DNA of 64,000 nucleotides from Bradyrhizobium sp. NDS-1 (GCF_032918005.1 NZ_CP136628.1:1225501-1289500); one strand, 5' to 3'. Shown: positions 8,613-17,139, counted from the stretch's first letter. The notes: a model not told the origin generated them from the letters alone. Program-made: numbers and translations.

Positions 8613-9695
8613 ATGAGCATGACATTCGACATCCAGCCCGCATCCAATCCGACACCCGAGAAGGATCGTGTCGCCAAGCTGGTGGACCCGGGCTTCGGCC
8701 GGGTCTTCACCGACCACATGGCGATCGTCCGCTACAACCAGGCCAAGGGCGGCTGGTACGAAGCGAAGATCGAGGCGCGGGCCAACTTCCAGCTCGATCC
8801 GGCCGGCGCGGTGCTGCACTACGCCCAGGAGATCTTCGAGGGCCTCAAGGCCTACAAGCGCGACGATGGCGGCGTGAACCTGTTCCGCCCCGACGCCAAT
8901 GCGCGGCGCTTCAAGGACTCCGCCGACCGCATGGCGATGGCGCAGCTGCCCGAGGACGTTTTCATCGAGGCGGTCGAACAGGTCGTGCGCATCGACCGCG
9001 CCTGGATGCCGGGCGGCGAGGGCAGCCTGTATCTGCGCCCGTTCATGATCGCGAGCGAGACCTTCCTCGGCGTCAAGCCGTCGTCCGAATACATTTTTGC
9101 GGTGATCGCCTCGCCGGTGGGCTCGTACTTCAAGGGCGGGCCTGCGCCGGTTTCGATCTGGGTGTCGGAGAATTACACGCGCGCCGCGGTCGGCGGTACC
9201 GGCGCCGTCAAATGCGGCGGCAATTATGCCGCCAGCCTGCGCGCCCAGGCCGAAGCGATGCAGCATGGCTGCGATCAGGTCGTGTTCCTCGACGCGATCG
9301 AGCGCCGCTACATCGAGGAGCTCGGTGGCATGAACGTCTTCTTCGTGTTCGACGACGGCTCGCTCTCGACGCCGCCGCTCGGCACCATCCTGCCCGGCAT
9401 CACCCGCGACTCCATCATCGCGCTGGCAAGGGATGCGGGCAAGACGGTGCGCGAAGAGCCGTATACGCTCGACCAGTGGCGCAAGGATGCGGCTAGCGGC
9501 AAGCTCAAGGAAGCGTTCGCCTGCGGCACGGCGGCCGTGATCTCGCCGATCGGCAAGGTGCGTTCGGTCAGCGGCGATTTCGAGATCGGCGGCGGCGCCG
9601 CCGGTCCCGTCGCCATGGGCCTGCGCAAGCAGCTCGTCGACATCCAGTACGGCCGCACCAACGATCCGCACAACTGGATCCGCAAGGTGTTTTGA
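8613..9695 (+). CDS. ilvE: Branched-chain amino-acid aminotransferase
   Basis: A 360-residue PLP enzyme of fold type IV. The Schiff-base lysine is Lys200 in GAVKCGGNYAAS, and YAQEIFEGLKAY and LRPFMIA lie in the substrate and cofactor regions. It moves the amino group between glutamate and the 2-oxo acids of Leu, Ile and Val in the cytoplasm. Two ATGs compete: 8613 with GGAG eight bases upstream, and 8619 with AAGGA seven bases upstream; 8613 is given. Its position divergent to the MarR operon suggests possible shared control, but this is inference. Confidence 0.95.
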   Translation: MSMTFDIQPASNPTPEKDRVAKLVDPGFGRVFTDHMAIVRYNQAKGGWYEAKIEARANFQLDPAGAVLHYAQEIFEGLKAYKRDDGGVNLFRPDANARRFKDSADRMAMAQLPEDVFIEAVEQVVRIDRAWMPGGEGSLYLRPFMIASETFLGVKPSSEYIFAVIASPVGSYFKGGPAPVSIWVSENYTRAAVGGTGAVKCGGNYAASLRAQAEAMQHGCDQVVFLDAIERRYIEELGGMNVFFVFDDGSLSTPPLGTILPGITRDSIIALARDAGKTVREEPYTLDQWRKDAASGKLKEAFACGTAAVISPIGKVRSVSGDFEIGGGAAGPVAMGLRKQLVDIQYGRTNDPHNWIRKVF

Positions 9696-9700
9696 GGCCT

Positions 9701-9812
9701 CGTGTCCCGGACGCGCAAAGCGCGAGCCGGGACCCAGAGTGCAGTTGGCTGGACCCGAGATCAGCAGCGCACCACGCCGCCAAGAGGCGGCGCGCTGCGC
9801 AGCATCCGGGGA
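9701..9812. repeat. Intergenic palindromic repeat, family D copy 2
   Basis: Begins CGTGTCCCGGACGCG, has the hairpin GCGCAAAGCGC and the GATCAGCAGCGCAC core, and ends GCATCCGGGG. It matches 3036-3171 in order of elements. It starts six bases after ilvE ends and could fold in the ilvE 3' end. Confidence 0.7.
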
Positions 9813-9899
9813 ACGCCGGTGGCGCCTAACTTCATGAACGCGCCGCCACAACTCCGCGACAAAGTCAGGATACATTGAGTCATCCTGGACATCGCGACC

Positions 9900-10424
9900 A
9901 TGGCAGCAAAGCTCTCCCAACCCATGAAATGGGTCGTTCTCGCCGCAATCACCGGCGTTTCCGTCTTCGGCATCTGGGCCATCGGCCCCACGCACGAGGT
10001 CGTCGCGCAGGATCGCTCGCCGATCGTCGACGTCCGCACCGGCGATCCCGAGATGAATGCCGCGATCGCGCGCGCCCGTGGCTCGCTTCCCACCTTCTGG
10101 GCCTCCTATGACGCGCCAAAGCCGTCGGAGACGGGGCATTCCCTCAAAGCTCATTTTTCCACCCGCAAGGGCGGGGAGCACATCTGGATCGCCGAGATCA
10201 AGAAGCTACCCAACGGCAGTTATTCCGGCGTGTTCGCCAACGACCCGCGCGACCTGCCGGGCAAACGGGCCGGCGACGAGGTCAAGTTCGCCGAGGCCGA
10301 CATCTCGGACTGGATGTTCATGCGCAACGGCAAGATCGTCGGCGGCGAAACCATCAAGCCGCTGCTCAAATCCATGCCGAAAGCCGACGCCGACGCGCTC
10401 CGGGCGCGGATGGAGCAGCCGTAG
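9900..10424 (+). CDS. DUF2314 family protein
   Basis: A 174-residue protein with one N-terminal hydrophobic segment (MKWVVLAAITGVSVFGIWAI), either a signal anchor or an uncleaved signal. The rest is a DUF2314 domain: KAHFSTRKGGEHIWIAEIK, then NDPRDLPGKRAGDEVKFAEADISDWMF. Proteins of this family (YegJ-like) have no known activity. The ATG at 9900 lacks a strong ribosome-binding site. hisS follows 40 bases later on the same strand and may share the transcript. Confidence 0.82.
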   Translation: MAAKLSQPMKWVVLAAITGVSVFGIWAIGPTHEVVAQDRSPIVDVRTGDPEMNAAIARARGSLPTFWASYDAPKPSETGHSLKAHFSTRKGGEHIWIAEIKKLPNGSYSGVFANDPRDLPGKRAGDEVKFAEADISDWMFMRNGKIVGGETIKPLLKSMPKADADALRARMEQP

Positions 10425-10464
10425 GGCAGTTGCCGCCTCGCGCCCCGGCTGGTAAACGCCGCGC

Positions 10465-11985
10465 ATGGCCGAAAAACCCAAAAAACCGCAGAAACTGAAG
10501 GCGCGCCTGCCGCGCGGGCTCGAGGATCGCGACCCCGCAGCGATCCGGGCGACGCGCGAGATGGTCGAGAAGATCCGCGCCATCTACGAGCTCTACGGCT
10601 TCGAGCCCGTGGAAACGCCGGCGATGGAATACACCGACGCGCTCGGCAAGTTCCTGCCCGACCAGGACCGTCCGAACGAGGGCGTGTTCTCCTTCCAGGA
10701 CGACGACGAGCAGTGGATCAGCTTGCGCTACGATCTGACTGCGCCGCTCGCCCGCTATGTCGGCGAACGCTACGGCACCGACGCCCTGGTCCTGCCCTAC
10801 CGCAGCTACCGCGTCGGCTACGTCTTCCGCAACGAGAAGCCCGGCCCCGGCCGCTTCCGCCAGTTCATGCAGTTCGATGCCGACACGGTCGGCTCGGCGA
10901 CGCCGGCGGCGGATGCCGAGATCTGCATGATGGCCGCGGACACGATGGAGGCGCTGGGCATTGCGCGCGGCTCCTACGTCGTGAAGGTGAACAATCGCAA
11001 GGTGCTCGACGGCGTGCTGGAAGCCATCGGTCTCGGGGGCGAGGAGAACGCGGCCCGCAGGCTCACCGTGCTGCGCGCGATCGACAAGCTGGACAAGTTT
11101 TCCGCCGACGAAGTGCGCAAGCTGCTTGGTCCCGGGCGGTGGGACGGCGGCGAAGAAGGCAAGGGCGACTTCACCAAGGGCGCCAATCTGAGCGCGGATG
11201 AAGCTGACGTCGTTCTCGCCATCACCAAGCCGCGCGAGGATTGGAAAGAGGCCATTGCCGCCGCAGAGACTTACCTCGCCAAGAGCGAAGTCGGTCAGGC
11301 TGGGGTGAGCGAGCTGGAAGAGATTGCCAAGCTCGTCACGGCGTCGGGTTACGGCGCGGACCGCATCAAGATCGATCCGTCCGTCGTGCGCGGCCTCGAA
11401 TATTACACCGGCCCCGTCTACGAGGTCGAACTCCTGCTCGAGACCAAGGACGAGAAGGGCCGCCCGGTGCGCTTCGGCTCAGTCGGCGGCGGCGGGCGCT
11501 ACGATGGTCTCGTCTCGCGCTTCCGTGGCGAGCCGGTGCCGGCAACCGGCTTCTCGATCGGCGTGTCGCGCTTGCAGGCCGCGCTGACGCTGCTCGGCAA
11601 GCTCGACACGCGGCCCGAATTCGGCCCCGTCGTCGTCACCGTGTTCGACCGCGACCGCGTCGCCGACTATCAGAAGATGGTGGCATCCCTGCGCACCGCC
11701 GGCATCCGCGCCGAGCTCTATCTCGGCAATCCCAAGAACATGGGCAACCAGCTCAAATATGCCGACCGTCGCAACAGCCCCTGCGTGATCATCCAGGGCT
11801 CGGATGAGAAGGCGCGCGGCGAGCTGCAGATCAAGGACCTGATCGAAGGCGCCAAGGCCGCCGCTGCGATCGCCTCCAACCAGGAATGGCGCGAGAGCCG
11901 GCCGGCGCAGTTCTCCTGCAGCGAAGCCGATCTCGTCGCCAGGGTGCGCGAGGTCTTGGCCCGCCATGACGTAAAGTGGGGATAG
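10465..11985 (+). CDS. hisS: Histidyl-tRNA synthetase (alphaproteobacterial type)
   Basis: A 506-residue class II synthetase. Visible motifs are the motif 2 loop [20 protein letters not shown], the histidine-specific box [13 protein letters not shown], motif 3 near GFSIGVSRL, and a C-terminal anticodon-binding domain ([18 protein letters not shown] onward). Compared with the usual bacterial RQFHQ, the loop reads RQFMQFDAD, closer to eukaryotic and archaeal enzymes. This divergent HisRS is known in most Alphaproteobacteria, together with loss of the extra G at position -1 of tRNA-His. An inserted segment about residues 222-245 is rich in Gly and Lys. It charges tRNA-His in the cytoplasm. Confidence 0.95.
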   Translation: MAEKPKKPQKLKARLPRGLEDRDPAAIRATREMVEKIRAIYELYGFEPVETPAMEYTDALGKFLPDQDRPNEGVFSFQDDDEQWISLRYDLTAPLARYVGERYGTDALVLPYRSYRVGYVFRNEKPGPGRFRQFMQFDADTVGSATPAADAEICMMAADTMEALGIARGSYVVKVNNRKVLDGVLEAIGLGGEENAARRLTVLRAIDKLDKFSADEVRKLLGPGRWDGGEEGKGDFTKGANLSADEADVVLAITKPREDWKEAIAAAETYLAKSEVGQAGVSELEEIAKLVTASGYGADRIKIDPSVVRGLEYYTGPVYEVELLLETKDEKGRPVRFGSVGGGGRYDGLVSRFRGEPVPATGFSIGVSRLQAALTLLGKLDTRPEFGPVVVTVFDRDRVADYQKMVASLRTAGIRAELYLGNPKNMGNQLKYADRRNSPCVIIQGSDEKARGELQIKDLIEGAKAAAAIASNQEWRESRPAQFSCSEADLVARVREVLARHDVKWG

Positions 11986-12000
11986 CCATTCCGCCAAGCC

Positions 12001-12024
12001 GTCATGCCCGGGCTTGTCCCGGGC
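12001..12024. repeat. Short GC palindrome after hisS
   Basis: GTCAT followed by GCCCGGG, loop CTTGT, CCCGGGC. It looks like one arm of the GTCAT-starting intergenic palindromes. There is no T-tract, so it is a weak terminator candidate for hisS at best. Confidence 0.5.
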
Positions 12025-12085
12025 AGCCACGTCTTGTTTGATGGCGGCCGTCAATGGCCGGTGTTCGGCCGGTAGGGAGAGAAAT

Positions 12086-12289
12086 ATGCCTGAGATCACC
12101 GTCAGCAGGGCCGAAGGCCGCACCGACGAGCAGAAGGCCGGCATGATGCGCGACATCACCCAGGCGCTGGTGAAGAATCTCGGCGTCGACGCCGATGCCG
12201 TCGTCATCCAGATCAACGAAGCCCCGCTCCGCCACAAGATGAAGGGCGGCAAGACGTTCGTGGAACGCGCGGCAGCGGCGAAGAAGTAG
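12086..12289 (+). CDS. 4-oxalocrotonate tautomerase family enzyme
   Basis: A 67-residue member of the tautomerase superfamily. After removal of Met the catalytic Pro-1 is exposed (MPEITVSRAEGRTDEQK), and the chain has the usual beta-alpha-beta length for a subunit that assembles as a hexamer. It catalyses keto-enol type proton transfer; the physiological substrate cannot be read from sequence. AGGGAGAG lies six bases before the ATG. It follows hisS by 100 bases and is followed by a family B repeat. Confidence 0.9.
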   Translation: MPEITVSRAEGRTDEQKAGMMRDITQALVKNLGVDADAVVIQINEAPLRHKMKGGKTFVERAAAAKK

Positions 12290-12315
12290 CCAGCGCAGGT
12301 TCGGCAAGTCCAGGT

Positions 12316-12446
12316 GTCGTCCCCGCGAACGCGGGGACCCATAACCACAGGGCGTGGTTGTGGGCGCGCCGGTAACGCCGAGTCTTCGTCAAACTACTCC
12401 CTGTGGCTATGGGTCCCGGATCTGCGCTTCGCTTGTCCGGGACGAC
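12316..12446. repeat. Intergenic palindromic repeat, family B copy 1
   Basis: Starts GTCGTCCCCGCGAACGCGGG and ends TTGTCCGGGACGAC; the middle has CCCATAACCACAGG answered by CCTGTGGCTATGGG as long inverted arms. Related to 15186-15342, 42159-42285 and 58544-58581. Confidence 0.75.
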
Positions 12447-12460
12447 ACTGAGCAAGCACC

Positions 12461-12853
12461 ATGGACGCACGCGATTTCATCACGATCGGCATGAGCGCCG
12501 AGCGCACGCTGGTGGTCCCGGCGGAGCGCACGGTCGGGCATTTCGTGCCCGGCATGCCGATGGTCTATGCGACGCCGATGATGATCCTGGAAATGGAGAT
12601 GACGGCGGGCGATGCGATCCGTGTCGCGCTCCAGCCTGGCTGGGTCACCGTCGGCACCGAAGTCGACATCCGTCATCTCGCCGCGGCGCTGGTTGGGGCA
12701 ACGGTGCGGACCACCGCGAGGGTCGTTGCAGTCGAACGGCGGGTGATCCGCTTCGAGGTCGAGGCGTTCGAGGGCATGCGCAAGCTCGGCGAAGGCCGCC
12801 ACGCGCGCGGGCTCGTCAATGTCGAGATGTTCAATAAGCGGCTCGGGGCGTAG
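12461..12853 (+). CDS. Hotdog-fold thioesterase, FlK-like
   Basis: A 130-residue hotdog protein resembling fluoroacetyl-CoA thioesterase FlK. Thr38 (YATPMM), Glu46 (LEMEM), His72 (DIRHLAA) and Arg116 have the same mutual spacing as FlK Thr42/Glu50/His76/Arg120 as I remember them, so the hydrolytic machinery looks intact. The phenylalanines that form the fluoroacetate-selective lid of FlK appear to be Val29 and Met32 here, which argues against fluoroacetyl-CoA specificity. It probably hydrolyses a short-chain acyl-CoA in the cytoplasm. The ribosome-binding site is weak. It sits between a family B repeat and the convergent SAF-domain gene. Confidence 0.82.
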   Translation: MDARDFITIGMSAERTLVVPAERTVGHFVPGMPMVYATPMMILEMEMTAGDAIRVALQPGWVTVGTEVDIRHLAAALVGATVRTTARVVAVERRVIRFEVEAFEGMRKLGEGRHARGLVNVEMFNKRLGA

Positions 12854-12908
12854 CCAGGAGTCGGTGCCGTAGGGGGAGCAAAGGCGCAAGCGCCTTGCCC
12901 GCGGACTT

Positions 12909-14261
12909 CTAGTGCGGTCCCTGCGACGCATAGAACGCTTCCTGCTCCTTGCGGATACGCACGGCGGGCAGCGTCTCGTCGATCGCCACATCGGCCCAGG
13001 TGATGCACGCGTCCTTTGCGACCGGCCTCGTCAATCGCACATTGTGCGCAAGCCCGAGCGGCAGATAGCCCTTGGCCAGCGACGTGCTCGCCGGCGTCAG
13101 CTTGCCGAAGACGGTGTAGCCACCTTCTCCGTCCAGCGAATCTCCCGCGCGCAAATCCTTCTTGGCCGTCGCGACGACATCGGCGTTGAACGTGGTCGCG
13201 ACCCCCGTCGCCTCCTTGCGCAGCGCGATCGAGGCGACCGAAATTCCGAGCTCCAGACCGATGAGATGCCACTTCTTGTAGGAGCTCATGTAGCGGCCGC
13301 TGGGATCGGTGACGACACTGTATTCCTGGAAGCAGTTGCGGATGTACTCGCTGTCGCCCTCGAAACAGACCCAGACTCCCTTGCGGATGTCGTTGGGGAT
13401 CGGTTTGCCTTCAGCCGTCAGGCAGGACACGACTTCGACCTGGCCCTTGCATTCCAAAATGCCGCCCTCGGAACGGGGACGCATCAGCGTCGGGATGTCG
13501 TCGACCGATCCCGGCGGGAACGCAAGGCCTTGCGAGGGCGCCTGCAGCCCGGTTGCGTTCGCGATTGCGGCGGATTCGATCGCCGGCTTGGAGCCGTCGA
13601 GGAACGCGTTGAACATTTTTGGATTCATGCCGCCCCGCGCAGCCTGCTCGGCGGTCAATCCCCAATGATCCCAGACGGTTTCGGGCGTCGACTCGCGATA
13701 ATGCGGCAGCCATTTGTGGCCGCGGCCGGCCGCAACGACCGGGAAACCGCAAGCCCTTGCCCAATCGACGAGGTCGCAGGCGAGCGCCGGCTGATCGCCA
13801 TAGGCGAGGCTATAGATCACGCCGGCCTGCCTGGCTCTTTGCGCCAGGATCGGTCCGCAGAAGGCGTCGGTCTCGACCGTGACATTGATGACCGCCTTGC
13901 CCGCAGCAAAAGCGCCAAGGCAGTGCTCGACCGCCGCCACGGCATTGCCGGTGCACTCGGCGATCATTTCGACGCCTTCGCACTTCACCAGCGCTTCCCA
14001 GTCGTCGGTCAGGAAGGTCGTGCCGGTCTTGAGCGCATCCTCGAGCGAGCTTGCTGCGAATTGCTCCGGACGCCAGCCAACCCGGTTCAGGTTTTCACGG
14101 GCACGCGACGGGGACAGATCGGCAATTCCGACGAGATGGATGCCCGGCGTGCGCAGAACTTGATGCAGGTACATTGCGCCGAACTTGCCCGCCCCGATCA
14201 ACCCGATCTTGATGGGACGCCGCTCGGCCTGTCGTTCGAGAAGTTTTGCGTAGAGGTTCAC
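12909..14261 (-). CDS. NAD(P)-binding homoserine dehydrogenase-like protein with SAF domain (COG4091 type)
   Basis: A 450-residue protein in two parts. The N-terminal Rossmann fold (IKIGLIGAGKFGAMYLHQVL, then AECTGNAVAAVEHCLGAFAAGK) resembles homoserine dehydrogenases. The C-terminal part, from about KKDLRAGDSLDGEGGYTV, reads as a SAF domain of the kind found in sugar-acid dehydratases and antifreeze-like proteins. Substrate unknown; relatives often sit in sugar-acid catabolic loci, but no such gene is next to it here. The start is a GTG at 14261 with AGGGAGAG upstream; a TTG 24 bases earlier overlaps this site region. proC lies upstream, 78 bases away. Confidence 0.78.
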   Translation of the reverse strand: MNLYAKLLERQAERRPIKIGLIGAGKFGAMYLHQVLRTPGIHLVGIADLSPSRARENLNRVGWRPEQFAASSLEDALKTGTTFLTDDWEALVKCEGVEMIAECTGNAVAAVEHCLGAFAAGKAVINVTVETDAFCGPILAQRARQAGVIYSLAYGDQPALACDLVDWARACGFPVVAAGRGHKWLPHYRESTPETVWDHWGLTAEQAARGGMNPKMFNAFLDGSKPAIESAAIANATGLQAPSQGLAFPPGSVDDIPTLMRPRSEGGILECKGQVEVVSCLTAEGKPIPNDIRKGVWVCFEGDSEYIRNCFQEYSVVTDPSGRYMSSYKKWHLIGLELGISVASIALRKEATGVATTFNADVVATAKKDLRAGDSLDGEGGYTVFGKLTPASTSLAKGYLPLGLAHNVRLTRPVAKDACITWADVAIDETLPAVRIRKEQEAFYASQGPH

Positions 14262-14339
14262 GATCGCTCTCCCTTCCGGCAGCAAGTCGGGATCGGTTCG
14301 CGTCCGGCCACCCGGGAGGCCGAATCGCTTGTGATCTGC

Positions 14340-15164
14340 CTACTTCGCCAATTCCTTCGACCGCTTCGTCGCCGCTGCGATCGCGCGGATCATGAGATCG
14401 CGCAGGCCAGGCTCGCCCATCAGCACGCCGAGGGCTGCGGCGGTGGTGCCGCCGGGCGAGGTGACGTTCTGGCGCAGCGTGCCGGCCGGCAGCTCCGACT
14501 GGTGCAGCAGCTCGCCGGAGCCGGCGACGGTTTCGCGCGCAAGCTTCGTCGCCAGCGCCTCGGGCAGTCCGGCCTCGACGCCGGCGCGCGCGAGCTCCTC
14601 GGCGAGCAGGAACACATAGGCCGGGCCCGAGCCGGACACCGCAGTCACTGCGTCCATCAGGCCTTCATCCTCGACCCATTCGACCGAGCCGGTGGCGCGC
14701 AGCAACGCATCGGCCACCGCGCGCTGCGCGGCGCTGACATTGTTCGCGGCGACTGCAACAGTGATGCCGCGGCCGATCGCGGCCGGCGTGTTCGGCATTG
14801 CGCGCACCACGGCGCCGCCACAGACCTCCTGGAGCGAGGCAATGGTGGTTCCCGCCATGATCGAAACCAGTGAGGTGTTGTCCGAGACGAGCGCTTTCAA
14901 TTTGGCGCCGGCCTCGCGGAACATCTGCGGCTTCACCGCGACGACCAGCGTCTCGACCGGGCCGACGGTCTTCATGTCCGGATTGAGTGCTAGGCCCTTG
15001 GCGGCAAGCGCAGTGATCTCAGGTGAGATGTGCGGATCGATTACCGCGACGCGGCGCGGGTCGAGCCCGCCGGAAAGCCACCCGGTCAGCATCGCGCCGC
15101 CCATCTTGCCGGCGCCGGCGAGGAGGATGGTGCCGGTGATGTTCTGGAGGGGGTTGTTTGCCAT
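14340..15164 (-). CDS. proC: Pyrroline-5-carboxylate reductase
   Basis: A 274-residue enzyme making the last step of proline synthesis, reducing 1-pyrroline-5-carboxylate with NAD(P)H. The Rossmann motif is ILLAGAGKMGGAML near residue 14. VVAVKPQ and RAMPNTPAAIGRG follow, and the C-terminal dimerisation part carries the family signature (AVSGSGPAYVFLLAEEL and NVTSPGGTTAAAL). The ATG at 15164 gives the standard length. The SAF-domain gene follows it on the same strand. A family B repeat separates it from the YbjN gene. Confidence 0.95.
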   Translation of the reverse strand: MANNPLQNITGTILLAGAGKMGGAMLTGWLSGGLDPRRVAVIDPHISPEITALAAKGLALNPDMKTVGPVETLVVAVKPQMFREAGAKLKALVSDNTSLVSIMAGTTIASLQEVCGGAVVRAMPNTPAAIGRGITVAVAANNVSAAQRAVADALLRATGSVEWVEDEGLMDAVTAVSGSGPAYVFLLAEELARAGVEAGLPEALATKLARETVAGSGELLHQSELPAGTLRQNVTSPGGTTAAALGVLMGEPGLRDLMIRAIAAATKRSKELAK

Positions 15165-15185
15165 CGCTGCTGCCACAAGCTCGGT

Positions 15186-15342
15186 GTCGTCCCCGCGGAA
15201 GCGGGGACCCCCGCGCGAGCGCTTGCTCGTCGCGTTACCACAGGCGGTTCTAGTGGATGGCGGTGTTGGCAACAAGCCGCGTGCCACAAGATGAATCACG
15301 CGGTATGGATCCCGGATCTTCGCTGCGCTCGTCCGGGACGGC
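15186..15342. repeat. Intergenic palindromic repeat, family B copy 2
   Basis: Starts GTCGTCCCCGCGGAAGCGGG and ends GATCCCGGATC...GTCCGGGACGGC. It is longer than the other copies, with a less conserved middle, and its right end departs from GACGAC by one base. Confidence 0.7.
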
Positions 15343-15362
15343 AGTGGAGAGAGGGCGCGACC

Positions 15363-15863
15363 TTACGCCTCTCCCACTGTATCGAACATCGCCGCGTCCA
15401 TCGCCTCGGTCGTGGTCTTGCCGGCCCACACCACGAACTGGAACGCCGGGAAGTAACGTTCGCAGGCGTGGATGGCGCCGGCGAGCATGGCTTCGCACTG
15501 TCCGGTCGAGGCCGTGAGGCCGCCCGGCAGCACCAGCGCCTGGCGGTGCATGACCATGCCGGTGGAGGTCCACAGATCGAAATGGCCGACCCACAATTGC
15601 TCGTTCACGGCGGCGACGAGCCGCTGCACCTCGCCGCGCCGCGCGACTGGAATCTTCATGTCGAACGCGCAAGCCAGATGCAGCGCCTCGATCTCGCCCA
15701 TCCAGGTGAAGGAGAGCTGGTAGTCGGTCCATTGTCCCTTCGAGACAATCGTGAGTTCGTCTTCGCCGGAGCGTTCGAACGGCCAGTTGTTGCTGGCAGC
15801 GATATCCTCGACCACCGCGAGCGGATGGCTTTTGGAATCGATAGTGCCTTCGAGCAGGGACAT
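15363..15863 (-). CDS. YbjN domain-containing protein
   Basis: A 166-residue cytoplasmic protein with the YbjN fold, a type III secretion chaperone-like structure: NWPFERSGEDELTIVSKGQWTDYQLSFTW, then FDMKIPVARRGEVQRLVAAVNEQLWVGHFDLW, then the C-terminal helix pair FQFVVWAGKTTTEAMDAAM. Family members influence stress responses and motility in enterobacteria, but the molecular role is unsettled. The ATG at 15863 is used since the open frame upstream runs through a low-complexity tandem repeat. proC follows downstream, beyond the family B repeat. Confidence 0.85.
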   Translation of the reverse strand: MSLLEGTIDSKSHPLAVVEDIAASNNWPFERSGEDELTIVSKGQWTDYQLSFTWMGEIEALHLACAFDMKIPVARRGEVQRLVAAVNEQLWVGHFDLWTSTGMVMHRQALVLPGGLTASTGQCEAMLAGAIHACERYFPAFQFVVWAGKTTTEAMDAAMFDTVGEA

Positions 15864-16344
15864 GCCGTCTCGACCTCTTGCCTTCTTGTTGTCTTTGATA
15901 CGCACGCGGTTGGTCCGGCGCGCGCTCCCTAACGTCGCTGCGGCGATCCCTGGGATTGCTGTTGCGCTCCCCTCAGGGTCGCTCTTGCGATCCCAGGGTC
16001 GCACTTGCGATCCCTTGGATCAGCGCGGGCCTGTCGCGGATCAAGTGATGTGATTTGCGGAATCTGCGCAACGGGGTCCCGAGTCCGTCCACAAGCCATG
16101 ACTCGTTCGTCCACAGCTCATCTCTGCCACAATTCTTAACGCCGGGAGTCCCCAATCCGGATGGAGGAGAACAAACCGGAATCGGATCCAAGGGGAGGGC
16201 GCCAATCGTTAATTCCGTGCCGCGAGGGCCGCTCCCACGGCGCTGGCATGGGACCATGCGATTTGCCCATGCGGAACGCGCTTGCCGCGACCGCGCGAGA
16301 GCTGCATATTTCCCGGTAGGCCGTTCATCCCGAACGGCCGATGT
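15864..16344. other. Intergenic region with ~20-bp tandem repeats, upstream of the FMN riboswitch
   Basis: No gene is supported. Two adjacent 20-base units, 15975-15994 and 15995-16014, read AGGGTCGCWCTTGCGATCCC and differ at one base; more degenerate copies precede them from about 15933. The right part should hold the ribH promoter on + and the left part the YbjN promoter on -. Confidence 0.6.
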
Positions 16345-16493
16345 TCTCAGGGCGGGGTGAAAGTCCCCACCGGCGGTAAGGGCCGAAAGGCCTAAGCCCG
16401 CGAGCGCCTTCCGCGAGGGTTATCCCGAAGGGAAGGGTCAGCAGATTCGGTGCAACTCCGAAGCCGACGGTTAAAGTCCGGATGAAAGAGAAC
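16345..16493 (+). ncRNA. FMN riboswitch (RFN element)
   Basis: The conserved RFN sequence is read directly: CAGGGCGGGGTGAAAGTCCC, then ACCGGCGGTAAG, AGCCCGCGAGCG, GGTCAGCAGATTCGGTG, CCGAAGCCGACGGTTAAAGT and CCGGATGAAAGAGAA. It binds flavin mononucleotide and represses the downstream flavin gene. It lies 80 bases ahead of ribH. In Brucella a lumazine synthase of the RibH2 type is likewise under an FMN riboswitch. Confidence 0.97.
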
Positions 16494-16506
16494 GGTCGGT
16501 GGCAGA

Positions 16507-16522
16507 CGCATCGCAAGATGCG
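16507..16522 (+). terminator. Hairpin in the riboswitch expression platform
   Basis: CGCATC, loop GCAA, GATGCG, followed by GCTGTTTGT. It lies between the aptamer and the ribH start, so it may be the FMN-dependent terminator or an alternative pairing partner. The T-tract is poor, so translation control is equally possible. Confidence 0.5.
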
Positions 16523-16573
16523 GCTGTTTGTCGTTCCGTGTGCCCTGATTCTGGTCCTTAAACGAGGAAAGCC

Positions 16574-17134
16574 ATGAATCAGATGTTGCAAGATCCCCAA
16601 GCCGAAACGTCCGAAGTCGTCCAACCGCCGGTTCCGCAAGGACCCGCAACCGAGCATCCTCGCTTCGCAAAGCCGCAGCGGGTCGCCTTCGTGCAGGCCT
16701 GCTGGCACCGCGACGTGGTCGAGGAAGCCCGCATCGCCTTCATCAAGGAGGCCGAGGCGCGGCACCTCACCCATGTCGACGTGTTCGAGGTGCCGGGCTC
16801 GTTCGAGATCCCGCTGCACGCGCAGGTCCTCGCCAAGACGCGGCGCTACACCGCGATTGTCGCGGCGGGCCTCGTCGTCGACGGTGGCATCTACCGCCAC
16901 GAGTTCGTCGCCGACACCGTGATCAAGGCGCTGATGGACGTCCAACTCCGCACCGAGGTGCCGGTGTTCTCGGCGGTCCTGACGCCGCAGCAATTCCACG
17001 AAACCGAGGTGCATTACGACTTCTTCCGCAAGCATTTCGCCATCAAGGGCGTCGAGGTCGCCGCCGCCTGTGCTGAGACCTTGCTTGGCCTGGAGCGCCT
17101 GCGCGGCCAGGTCGCGGCGGGAATCGTAGGGTAG
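16574..17134 (+). CDS. ribH: 6,7-dimethyl-8-ribityllumazine synthase, type II (RibH2-like)
   Basis: A 186-residue lumazine synthase. After a 34-residue Pro/Gln-rich N-terminal extension, the fold starts RVAFVQACWHRDVVEEAR and continues VFEVPGSFEIPLHAQVLAK, GGIYRHEFVADTVIKALM and VFSAVLTPQQFHE. These are characteristic of the decameric RibH2 type of Brucella and rhizobia rather than the icosahedral type (GIYRHEFV instead of GATxHF). It condenses 5-amino-6-ribitylaminouracil with 3,4-dihydroxy-2-butanone phosphate in riboflavin synthesis. GAGGAA precedes the ATG. It is controlled by the upstream FMN riboswitch and appears monocistronic. Confidence 0.95.
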   Translation: MNQMLQDPQAETSEVVQPPVPQGPATEHPRFAKPQRVAFVQACWHRDVVEEARIAFIKEAEARHLTHVDVFEVPGSFEIPLHAQVLAKTRRYTAIVAAGLVVDGGIYRHEFVADTVIKALMDVQLRTEVPVFSAVLTPQQFHETEVHYDFFRKHFAIKGVEVAAACAETLLGLERLRGQVAAGIVG

Positions 17135-17139
17135 GCTTG

